NCBI GenBank assembly: GCA_900544845.1
Contig: UQWV01000042.1
Span: 1-17,621 of the forward strand
From: an uncultured Collinsella sp.
GTDB lineage: Bacteria; Actinomycetota; Coriobacteriia; Coriobacteriales; Coriobacteriaceae
Direction of reading: 5' to 3'
Length of the DNA stretch: 17,621 nt
The notes under the pieces were generated by a model. It ran no database searches. It was not told the DNA's origin and saw only the letters and a list, made by a program, of their open reading frames with translations. This document shows positions 8,013-14,360 of this stretch, piece by piece (position 1 is the first letter of the stretch; the number at the start of each line of letters is the position of its first letter). Made by a program: the position numbers and the translations under genes.

Positions 8013-8819
8013 CTACTCCTCCTCGAGGGCAGCGATGACCTCGTCGGTCATGTCCATGGTGCTGTAAACATCCTGGACGTCGTCGAGCTCCTCAAGACGG
8101 TCGATGAGGCGCTGAACCTTCTTGGCGTCGGCGCCGGAGACCTCGGTCGGGGTGGTCGGGACCATGGTGGTCTCGGAGCCCTTGACCTGGACGCCCTGCT
8201 CCTCGAGCGCCTTGGAGACAGCCATGACCTCGTTGGCAGTAGTCCAGACGATCCACTCCTCGCCGGCGTCCTCGTAGTCCTCGCCACCGGCCTCGGCGAT
8301 GGCCATCATGAACTCATCCTCGTCACCGGCAGCACCGTTGGCGATCATGGTCTCCTTCTTGGCGTTCTCGTCCAGGATCTCCTTGGCGACGACGATCTGG
8401 CCCTTGCGCTCAAACTGGAAGGCGACGGAGCCGGAGGTGCCCAGGTTGCCACCAGCGTGGGAGAAGGCGGAACGGACATCAGCGGCGGTACGGTTGCGGT
8501 TGTCGGTCAGGCAGTCGACGTAGACGGCGACACCGGCGGGACCGTAGCCCTCGTACACGATGTTCTCGTAGACGGCGGCGTCAGCACCCGAACCAAAAGC
8601 CTTGTCGATAGCGGACTTGATCTTGTCCTTAGGCATGGACTGAGCCTTGGCCTTGGCAACGGCAGCGGCGAGGCTGGCGTTGTTCTCGGGCAGCGGGTCA
8701 CCGCCGAGACGGGCAGCAACGGTGATGTTGCGGCTGAGCTTGGAGAAGAGGGCGGAACGCTTGGCGTCCTGCGCGCCCTTACGATGCTTGGTTGTGGCCC
8801 ACTTAGAGTGTCCGGACAT
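8013..8819 (-). CDS. yebC: YebC/PmpR family protein (transcription or translation factor)
   Basis: A 268-residue cytosolic protein of the TACO1/YebC family, known as DNA-binding regulators in some bacteria and, more recently, as translation factors acting at proline-rich stalls. The hallmark MSGHSKWATTKHRKGAQDAKR opens domain 1. Then come NNASLAAAVAKAKAQSMPKD (about 46-65), YEGYGPAGVAVYVDCLTDNRNRT (88-110) and GNLGTSGSVAFQFERKG (123-139). The last part has LIDRLEELDDVQDVYSTMDM. Family proteins are usually 240-250 residues; a longer acidic segment around 155-190 explains the excess. The start follows AGGAGA at good spacing. It is flanked by its own terminator and stands alone. The nearby DUF4013-like protein has a Pro-rich tail, which may be coincidence. 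Confidence 0.96.
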   Translation of the reverse strand: MSGHSKWATTKHRKGAQDAKRSALFSKLSRNITVAARLGGDPLPENNASLAAAVAKAKAQSMPKDKIKSAIDKAFGSGADAAVYENIVYEGYGPAGVAVYVDCLTDNRNRTAADVRSAFSHAGGNLGTSGSVAFQFERKGQIVVAKEILDENAKKETMIANGAAGDEDEFMMAIAEAGGEDYEDAGEEWIVWTTANEVMAVSKALEEQGVQVKGSETTMVPTTPTEVSGADAKKVQRLIDRLEELDDVQDVYSTMDMTDEVIAALEEE

Positions 8820-8887
8820 ACGTGTCTCCTATCGGTTTTGACCTAAAGCCCAGCGTGGATGCTCGGGCAATATAAACAAACGTCGTT

Positions 8888-8916
8888 ATGATATACCTAC
8901 CGGCCTGCAAGATAAA
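8888..8916 (-). promoter_or_regulatory. Candidate promoter for yebC
   Basis: On the minus strand, TTTATC (8916-8911) and TATCAT (8893-8888) are spaced 17 bp apart. The -10 matches five of six positions and the -35 three. The leader to the yebC ATG would be about 60 nt. Confidence 0.35.
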
Positions 8917-8949
8917 CCCCAAAATGAAGGCGTCGTGATGATGACCCCT

Positions 8950-8983
8950 TTGGTGCAAAGAAACCTGACCCCCAATGCACCAA
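8950..8983 (-). repeat. Core-loop hairpin element C
   Basis: Perfect 8-bp stem TTGGTGCA/TGCACCAA (8950-8957 with 8976-8983). The 18-nt minus-strand loop contains GGGGTCAGG. The stem begins one base after the TAA stop codon of the DUF6020 gene, in gene orientation. The stem has no similarity to those of A, B, D or E. Confidence 0.6.
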
Positions 8984-8984
8984 G

Positions 8985-11168
8985 TTAGAACCAGAGGAAG
9001 TCGCTGCGGGTGACGGTGGCGCCGATGGCGAAGGGCATGCAGGCGATGACCGGATACAGGTAGCGCATGTAAGTCGAGCCGTTGCACGGGCCAATCAGGC
9101 ACACGGCAAGCACGCCCAACAGCGGCACCCAGATCGCCAGCGCACGCCATGAATGACGACGCAGCAAGTAGACCACCACGGCGATCATGATCCACACATA
9201 GGTGGCCGAGCTCATGGTGAGCGAGATAAAGGGAACACGCTGCACCGCCACACGGTATAGGTTGATCAGATGGTCACACCAGCGCACCACGTTGCTGTCA
9301 ACCGGATGGAAGTCGAAGTACTTGAGGTTGTCGGGACGCGCCATGATCTCGGCACTACGCGCCGTGCTGTAGACCCAGGCATCGCGCGCGCTCGGATAAA
9401 AATAACCATAGTAGTTATTGATGAGTGCCGAGATATAGCACTCGGGATCCTTTTTGAACATCTGGGCCCACACCTCAAAATAGGCCTTGATGTCCTCCTG
9501 CGAGGCGTACTCGTTAAAGCAATTCTTGACGGCATCGGACTTGTCGGGGTTGTAGCGGCGGCCCAGGTTCTCGTACTTGAGCACACGGTCGATCACGGCA
9601 CGCTCTTCGTCGGTCACCAAGCCGTCGCAAGGAGCCTCCACGATGGTGCCGTCCTCCTTAACCGTGGGGTTGACACCCGAGTTGAGGCCGTCGTGCTTTT
9701 GGACAAAACGAGCCGTCTGCTGGAACGGAATCGAGAGGATTTCGCGCTTGGAACCAGGCGTGATGTCGTGTGCCGGCATAAAGACCTTGGTGAAGTACAT
9801 ATTAGAGGCAAGGCAGAGTGCAAGCACCGCAAGAACTCCCACCCAGCGGAAACGCGGGGTGGTGCCCGAAGGCGCAGCACCAGCCTGCTTGGCTGCACGA
9901 CGAGCCACATGCACGTCCCATACGCAAAACGCCGCCGCGATTACGCATGCCGCCAGGGGAAACACCAGGCCGCCGTTGCGCAGGAACGTGGAACCCATGG
10001 CACCCAGAGCGAGCAGAAGCCAGTCGTGGCGCGCAAAGAGCACGGGGGCTTTCTCGCCCGCTCGCTCGACATTGGCATCACGACGGGGCAAGCCACATGC
10101 CACGAGCTTGACGGTCTGTACCAGCAGCACCAAGAACGCGTCGGCAAAGAGCACGTCTTTGGTGAGCAACGCCGCGTAGTTAGAGAACATCGGCATAAAC
10201 GCAAAGAACAGCAGGATCGCACCGCGAACCGGCAGACTCACGCCCAGTTTGCGCAGCGACGAAATGGAATAGGCCATGCAGGCGGCCGTAATGACAGATT
10301 GAGCGCAGGTGTAGATGGCAAGACCTGCGTTGGCACTGTTGAACAGCGAAAGCCCCAGCTGAACGCACGAGCCGATAATGGCCGTGTGCACTACGGGATG
10401 ATGCCCGTTGAGCAGCACGTTGGGGTTGAGTAGGCGCAGGTAGTCGCTCGTACCGTTGGGATAGTTGAACCACTGGCGAATCTGCGCGCCCGTATCTCCC
10501 ATAAAAAGACCGGGCAGCGAAGCGATGAGCGTGGGCGCCCAGGCGATCGTAAGCACCAGGAAGGGCCCGGCAAAGGGATGGACCGAGAGCACGGCGTGAG
10601 TCACACGCCATACGCGGCCAAAGTGCGCTTCGGAGAACGGAATGCGCCGAGAGCTCAGCCAATCTAGACACTCAAAGGCAAGGTAGAAGGCAACGACTGC
10701 CAAGAGCATCCAGCCCGCGCCGCCAATCCAGGCGCAGATGATGCGGGCTTTGTCGCCAAGGACAATCTCGGCCGAGTCGGTGAGATCGTAGCTGCGGCCG
10801 AACACCATGCAGACGGCGAAGAACAGCGACGGCAGAATGATCGATGGACGCCAGGTGTCGCCACGGCCAAAGAACACGTAGCGAAACGGCAAGGTGAGCA
10901 GGCAGGCAAGTGCAAGCAGCATGACCGCGTCGGTATGGCCGGCAAACGAGAGGAGCACCTCGTAGCACACGTACAGCATGCCCGAGGCTTTGGGGTCAAT
11001 CGCCAGGACCGCATTGCTCGACACCGGGGCGGGATCGATGGAAAACGCCGTGGTCGCCAACAGCGCGAGCAAAAATGCGATGAGCGTCTGCTTGGCGGGG
11101 TAGCGCTTAAACCAGACGATGCGGGCAGCGTCGCGCGCAGCCGTTGTGGAGAGATCGGAATCCTTCAC
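8985..11168 (-). CDS. DUF6020-like polytopic membrane protein
   Basis: A 727-residue integral membrane protein of unknown function. About twelve hydrophobic segments are visible, for example 28-46, 81-98, 108-124, 143-166, 200-220 and 320-350, with the last three near the C-terminus. Conserved-looking loop motifs are PGLFMGDTGAQIRQW (219-233) and NGHHPVVHT (254-262). A large outside domain of about 170 residues (roughly 455-630) precedes the final membrane segments. The layout, with an early acidic DTG loop and a late soluble domain, resembles GT-C type glycosyltransferases, so a role in envelope glycan or lipid glycosylation is possible but unproven. The start is GTG at 11168 with only AAAGG about ten bases upstream, a weak site. 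It follows lgt on the same strand after 134 bp holding hairpin elements D and E. Confidence 0.82.
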   Translation of the reverse strand: MKDSDLSTTAARDAARIVWFKRYPAKQTLIAFLLALLATTAFSIDPAPVSSNAVLAIDPKASGMLYVCYEVLLSFAGHTDAVMLLALACLLTLPFRYVFFGRGDTWRPSIILPSLFFAVCMVFGRSYDLTDSAEIVLGDKARIICAWIGGAGWMLLAVVAFYLAFECLDWLSSRRIPFSEAHFGRVWRVTHAVLSVHPFAGPFLVLTIAWAPTLIASLPGLFMGDTGAQIRQWFNYPNGTSDYLRLLNPNVLLNGHHPVVHTAIIGSCVQLGLSLFNSANAGLAIYTCAQSVITAACMAYSISSLRKLGVSLPVRGAILLFFAFMPMFSNYAALLTKDVLFADAFLVLLVQTVKLVACGLPRRDANVERAGEKAPVLFARHDWLLLALGAMGSTFLRNGGLVFPLAACVIAAAFCVWDVHVARRAAKQAGAAPSGTTPRFRWVGVLAVLALCLASNMYFTKVFMPAHDITPGSKREILSIPFQQTARFVQKHDGLNSGVNPTVKEDGTIVEAPCDGLVTDEERAVIDRVLKYENLGRRYNPDKSDAVKNCFNEYASQEDIKAYFEVWAQMFKKDPECYISALINNYYGYFYPSARDAWVYSTARSAEIMARPDNLKYFDFHPVDSNVVRWCDHLINLYRVAVQRVPFISLTMSSATYVWIMIAVVVYLLRRHSWRALAIWVPLLGVLAVCLIGPCNGSTYMRYLYPVIACMPFAIGATVTRSDFLWF

Positions 11169-11187
11169 AGTCCGAAAGCCTTTCTAG

Positions 11188-11243
11188 AAACCTGCCAAAA
11201 AGGGACAGGTTTATTTTGGCAGGTCTTATCTGGGGAAACGTTA
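11188..11243 (+). repeat. Core-loop hairpin element D with 3' extension
   Basis: Perfect 11-bp stem 11190-11200 with 11214-11224. The plus-strand 13-nt loop is AGGGACAGGTTTA. The extension to 11243 matches element B, giving about 50 of 56 identical bases. It is the only copy whose core reads on the plus strand, and the only one not beside a stop codon in its own orientation. It lies 20 bp upstream of the DUF6020 start, so it would be in that gene's leader or the lgt-DUF6020 spacer. Confidence 0.75.
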
Positions 11244-11267
11244 CGGTTCTGTCATCGTTGCCCAGCA

Positions 11268-11304
11268 AACCACCACAAAGGTGCCTGTCCCCTTCGTGGT
11301 GGTT
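11268..11304 (-). repeat. Core-loop hairpin element E
   Basis: Stem 11268-11281 with 11291-11304 (14 positions, one wobble). The minus-strand loop contains GGACAGG; if the two inner G-C pairs open, the loop is the 13-nt GGGGACAGGCACC. The stem overlaps the TAA stop codon of lgt (11303-11305) by two bases, as element B does at the Asp23 gene. Confidence 0.7.
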
Positions 11305-12124
11305 AGGCGTCGAGGTAGATGCGCTGGGGACGGTTGCGGCGGAGGGCAAAGATGATGAGCGCCAGGCCCGCGATTACGAGCGGCAGGCTCAGCAGCTGAC
11401 CCATCGTGACGACGCCGCCAAGCAGATAGCCCAGCTGGGCATCGGGCACGCGCACAAACTCAATGAGGAAGCGGACGATGCCGTAACCCATCACAAACAC
11501 GCCCATAAACGTGCCTTGGGGCAGTAGCGGCTTTTTGCGGCTGAGCACCTGCAGAATGCAAAAGAGCACGATGCCCTCAAGAAATGCCTCGTAGAGCTGG
11601 GAGGGGTGACGCGGCATATCGCCCGCGGTACCACCGAAGACCACGCCCCAGGGCAGATCGGTCGGCTTGCCCCACAGCTCGCCGTTGACGAAATTGGCAC
11701 AACGCCCCAGGCACAAAGCAAGCGGTGCGCCGATCACGGCAAGGTCGGCAATGGTCCAAGCGTCGAGCTTGTACATGCGGCACACGAGGACGCCGCCGAT
11801 GATGCCACCGACCAGGCCACCATGGAAGCTCATGCCGCCTTCGTTGGTGGCGAAAATCTCCAGCGGATGGGCCCAATAGTAGCCGTCGCCATAAAAGATG
11901 ACGTAGAACAGGCGGGCGCCGATGATGAGGCCAAAGACCACGCCGACCACGACGCTCGTCAAATCATCGATCGTGATGTTAAAACCCCAGCGGCGCTGCG
12001 TGCGGTACATGACGACCGCCGTAAGCAGGGCACCGACCACGTAGGCCAGACCGTACCAGTAAATGGTGATGGGGCCCGCCGAAATCGCGACGGGATCAAG
12101 CATATGGTAGAGGTCGTTGAGCAT
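11303..12124 (-). CDS. lgt: Prolipoprotein diacylglyceryl transferase
   Basis: A 273-residue inner-membrane enzyme that moves diacylglycerol from phosphatidylglycerol to the lipobox cysteine of prelipoproteins, the first step of lipoprotein maturation. Seven membrane segments fit the known fold. The Lgt signature GRCANFVNGELWG is at 140-152, with N144, N147 and E149. Other catalytic-region motifs are FHGGL with H101, RHPSQLYEA (172-180) and GYGIVRFLIEFVR (213-225). The start ATG follows AGGGGA at good spacing; a second in-frame Met at residue 8 is less well placed. Upstream is the NifU-like gene (108 bp) and downstream the DUF6020 gene. Hairpin element E overlaps the stop codon. Confidence 0.97.
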   Translation of the reverse strand: MLNDLYHMLDPVAISAGPITIYWYGLAYVVGALLTAVVMYRTQRRWGFNITIDDLTSVVVGVVFGLIIGARLFYVIFYGDGYYWAHPLEIFATNEGGMSFHGGLVGGIIGGVLVCRMYKLDAWTIADLAVIGAPLALCLGRCANFVNGELWGKPTDLPWGVVFGGTAGDMPRHPSQLYEAFLEGIVLFCILQVLSRKKPLLPQGTFMGVFVMGYGIVRFLIEFVRVPDAQLGYLLGGVVTMGQLLSLPLVIAGLALIIFALRRNRPQRIYLDA

Positions 12125-12232
12125 GTCGATCCCCTGCTCCCTACATACAAATGCGGCCGCGGGCCTTGCGCTCGCAGCCGCAAATTTGGGCGTAACGTCT
12201 ATGCGGAATACATGGCCCGCAGCTTTCGCATC

Positions 12233-12511
12233 TTAGAACGGCGCGTACTCGTCGTACAGATCGTCGGTCTCGCCAGAGGCATTGACCTGCTCGACGCGGG
12301 TAACACCGGGCACGTGCTCCTTAAGGATGCGCTCGATGCCCATGGACAGGGTCAGCGCGCTCATGGGGCAGCCTGCGCAAGCGCCCTGGAGCTCAAGCTG
12401 AACGACACCCTCGTCGTCAACGCCGATGTACTCCATATCGCCGCCGTCAGCCTGCAGGTTGGGGCGGATCTCCTCAAGAACCTTCTTAAGCAGCTCTTCG
12501 TTAACAGCCAC
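12233..12511 (-). CDS. NifU C-terminal domain protein (Fe-S cluster carrier)
   Basis: A 92-residue protein made only of the NifU C-terminal (Nfu) domain. Members hold a labile [4Fe-4S] cluster between subunits and pass it to apoproteins. The motif IRPNLQADGGDMEYIGV (15-31) leads to the cluster-binding CAGC (C45/C48), followed by the LTLSMGIERILKEHVPGV helix. The start is GTG at 12511, five bases after AAAGGAG. The last ten residues, rich in Asp and aromatic residues, are extra relative to the shortest members. It stands between comEB and lgt with gaps of 201 and 108 bp; no SUF gene is in the window. Confidence 0.95.
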   Translation of the reverse strand: MAVNEELLKKVLEEIRPNLQADGGDMEYIGVDDEGVVQLELQGACAGCPMSALTLSMGIERILKEHVPGVTRVEQVNASGETDDLYDEYAPF

Positions 12512-12533
12512 AGGGGCTCCTTTCTCACAATAA

Positions 12534-12549
12534 CGCGGGCAAGCCCGCG
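12534..12549 (-). terminator. Short GC hairpin between comEB and the NifU-like gene
   Basis: CGCGGG and CCCGCG enclose a four-base loop; on the minus strand it is followed by TTATTG. It could be a weak terminator for comEB or a structure in the leader of the NifU-like gene, whose start is 23 bp away. Confidence 0.35.
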
Positions 12550-12606
12550 GACAGAGCTATGTTACTACAGCCATGTACCCGCTCCGGCGCCCGCTATGCG
12601 CGCGGA

Positions 12607-12636
12607 CACGACCTTCACGACCACCTTCACGACCAG
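12607..12636. repeat. Short tandem repeat in the comEB-NifU spacer
   Basis: CACGACCTT, CACGACCACCTT and CACGACCAG follow one another, so CACGACC occurs three times with 9- and 12-base spacing. Nothing else was recognised in this 201-bp spacer apart from the GC hairpin at 12534-12549 and a GGTGCC/GGCACC dyad at 12668-12683. Confidence 0.5.
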
Positions 12637-12712
12637 TCAATTTGGGACGAGGCTTTTGGCTCCTTTTGGTGCCGGGTGGCACCGCCATGCGCTCCTGCCA
12701 TTACCGCCGTTG

Positions 12713-13234
12713 CTACTGAGTCTGTCCCCCGGTGCCGATGTGAACATCGACGATAACCTGGCGGTAGCTAATACCGCAGGAGTCGAGGATGCGGCGGCTG
12801 ATGCGGCCGTCGTCGGTGTCGGCATACTTGTTGTCCAGGTAGACAACCTCGCCCACGCCCACCTGCGCCAGGATCTTGGCGCAGTCGTGGCACGGGAACA
12901 GCGTAACGTAGACCGTGGAACCCTCAAGGTCTTTGAGCGAGCCGCGGTAGTTGAGCACGGCGTTGGCCTCGGCATGCACCACGTAGTTGTGCTTGTCCTG
13001 CAACGGGTCATCGCTCGTGCCCCACGGGAAAAAGTCGTCGTTGAGCGCCGAGGGCGTACCGTTGTAGCCCACCGAAAGGATGCGGTGGTTGGTGTTGGCA
13101 ATGCACGCGCCCACCTGCGTGTTGGGGTCCTTACTGCGGCGCTGCGCGGCGATGGCCACGCTCATAAAGAACTCATCCCAGCTAATAACGTCGCGGCGCT
13201 TGCCCGACGCGGTTTGATGAAGATCGTCCGACAT
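12713..13234 (-). CDS. comEB: dCMP deaminase-type protein (ComEB family)
   Basis: A 173-residue zinc-dependent deaminase that should convert dCMP to dUMP for thymidylate synthesis. Zinc and catalytic residues are H87 and E89 in VVHAEANAVLN and the pair C115/C118 in PCHDC. The N-terminal SWDEFFMSVAIAAQRRSKDPNTQVGA and the GYNGTPSALNDDFFPWG loop are typical of dCMP deaminases. The start at 13234 was chosen because GGAGG lies eight bases upstream; the longer frame to 13270 has no ribosome site and would overlap the candidate promoter. The C-terminal GTGGQTQ is encoded by bases resembling the GGGGACAG core of hairpins A-E. It lies 82 bp downstream of coaX. Confidence 0.93.
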   Translation of the reverse strand: MSDDLHQTASGKRRDVISWDEFFMSVAIAAQRRSKDPNTQVGACIANTNHRILSVGYNGTPSALNDDFFPWGTSDDPLQDKHNYVVHAEANAVLNYRGSLKDLEGSTVYVTLFPCHDCAKILAQVGVGEVVYLDNKYADTDDGRISRRILDSCGISYRQVIVDVHIGTGGQTQ

Positions 13235-13268
13235 GGCAGACACCTCCGAAATCGCAACATTTTGACCC

Positions 13269-13277
13269 ATTGTAGCA
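13269..13277 (-). promoter_or_regulatory. Extended -10 promoter element for comEB
   Basis: TGCTACAAT on the minus strand fits an extended -10 (TGn plus TACAAT, five of six). No good -35 is seen, as is common for extended -10 promoters. The leader would be about 30 nt and contains GGAGG. Confidence 0.45.
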
Positions 13278-13316
13278 GGTGAAAGGTAGGGGCGCTTATC
13301 CCACCAGCCCCTCGCC

Positions 13317-14168
13317 CTACGCGCGGCGGGGCTTTTGATTGATGTGGTAGAGCTCGGCGAGACCCCGCAGCGTCAGCGCATCGTCGACCGTCAGGCTATG
13401 GCCGACCAGCGCCGCAAGCGCCTCGGCATCGTCGCCAGTAATGACGATGGGCACGCTGCCTTCCCCCGCGGCCTTGGTCGCACGCATCTCGGCAAGCACC
13501 ATGTCGAGCATGCCGTCGATGCGCGCCACCTCGCCCAAAACCACACCCGAGCGCATGGCCTCGCGCGTGTTGCGGCCGATGACGTGCGTCGGCGCCGAGG
13601 GCTCAACCTGGGGTAGGCGCGCTGCTGCCGCCGAGAGCGAGCGGGCGCCGAGGGCCAGCCCCGGCGCGATAACGCCGCCGACAAAGGTGCCGCGCGCGTC
13701 GATGACCTCGATATTGGTCGTCGTGCCCAGGTCGATCACGATGCACGGCGAGCCGTAGACGGCGCGGGCCGCCACGGCATCGGCGATGCGGTCGGGGCCG
13801 ATCTCGGCCGGGTCATCGTAGTGCACGGGCATGCCGGTCTTAAGTCCCGGCCCTACGGTGAGCACGCGCCCCGTACAGGTACGGGAAAGCGCTACCTTCC
13901 ACGGGCGCTCGAGCGCCGGGACCACGCAGCTCAGCACGGCAGCCGCGGGCACAAGCGCACCCGGCATGCCCGCATCGGCCGCCAGTGCGGCCATGACCTG
14001 CACGAGACGCATGCGCACCTCGTCTGCCGTGATGCTCGACGGCGTGGTGATCTCGCACGTCGCAAGCGGACATTCCTGCGCCGCGGCCGAATCCTCGGCA
14101 AACAGACCAAAGCGAATGAACGTGTTACCCACGTCGACCGTCAATATGTATGCGCACCCATTAAGCAT
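13317..14168 (-). CDS. coaX: Type III pantothenate kinase
   Basis: A 283-residue cytosolic kinase of the ASKHA fold that phosphorylates pantothenate, the first step of coenzyme A synthesis. Motifs in order are the phosphate loop VDVGNT (11-16, D12), the pantothenate and catalytic EIGPDRIADAVAA (122-134, D126), the second ATP motif IDLGTTTNIEVID (145-157) and GGVIAPGLALGARSL (164-178). The usual second motif is closer to DFGTATTFD, so the TTTN version is a variant but keeps the key Asp-Gly-Thr. The start is set by AAAGGAG eight bases before ATG; a longer frame to 14222 lacks such a site and would cover the promoter. It is divergent from the OPT gene, with a shared dyad between them, and is followed by comEB. 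Confidence 0.95.
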   Translation of the reverse strand: MLNGCAYILTVDVGNTFIRFGLFAEDSAAAQECPLATCEITTPSSITADEVRMRLVQVMAALAADAGMPGALVPAAAVLSCVVPALERPWKVALSRTCTGRVLTVGPGLKTGMPVHYDDPAEIGPDRIADAVAARAVYGSPCIVIDLGTTTNIEVIDARGTFVGGVIAPGLALGARSLSAAAARLPQVEPSAPTHVIGRNTREAMRSGVVLGEVARIDGMLDMVLAEMRATKAAGEGSVPIVITGDDAEALAALVGHSLTVDDALTLRGLAELYHINQKPRRA

Positions 14169-14195
14169 CGTCGGCGCTCCTTTCGTCTGCCCAGC

Positions 14196-14201
14196 AGTAT
14201 A
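14196..14201 (-). promoter_or_regulatory. Candidate -10 box for coaX
   Basis: TATACT on the minus strand, 27 nt before the coaX ATG. The -35 position is poor and coincides with the edge of the dyad at 14217-14234. Confidence 0.4.
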
Positions 14202-14216
14202 TCGCCTACCTAAACC

Positions 14217-14234
14217 AGTCATCCCAAAATGACT
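14217..14234. promoter_or_regulatory. 18-bp dyad between divergent coaX and OPT promoters
   Basis: AGTCAT and ATGACT are perfect inverted 6-mers separated by CCCAAA. The dyad stands 15 bp from the coaX -10 candidate and 10 bp from the OPT -10 candidate, covering both expected -35 regions. It may be an operator or activator site; the binding factor is unknown. Confidence 0.45.
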
Positions 14235-14244
14235 AGCTTGCGGC

Positions 14245-14250
14245 TATACT
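14245..14250 (+). promoter_or_regulatory. Candidate -10 box for the OPT gene
   Basis: TATACT on the plus strand, 110 nt before the OPT ATG, with no consensus -35. The transcript would carry a leader of about 100 nt that includes the hairpin at 14298-14336. Confidence 0.4.
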
Positions 14251-14297
14251 GGTGCGCGGTCGCGCGCGAGCTCACGCGGCGGCCCTTGGTAACCCGA

Positions 14298-14336
14298 CTT
14301 CCCGCGCCGTATCCGTAACGGCGCTCCCGGGGGAAG
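14298..14336 (+). ncRNA. Two-part hairpin in the OPT 5' leader
   Basis: An inner stem GCGCCGT/ACGGCGC (14304-14310 with 14318-14324) sits inside an outer stem CTTCCC/GGGAAG (14298-14303 with 14331-14336), with a six-base bulge on the 3' side. It ends 12 bases before AAGGAG. It does not match a riboswitch class that I can name; it may only be a stable leader structure. Confidence 0.35.
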
Positions 14337-14360
14337 CGGATATACGCAAAGGAGTTTTAT

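Noticed and set aside
12607..12636. CACGACC repeats as a CRISPR fragment
   Set aside because: The units are only 7 bases with 2- to 5-base gaps, no spacers of CRISPR size exist and no cas gene is near.
11606..13282. Long plus-strand open frame of 558 codons
   Set aside because: It runs antisense across lgt, the NifU-like gene and comEB, all of which are well supported; the product has no recognisable domain.
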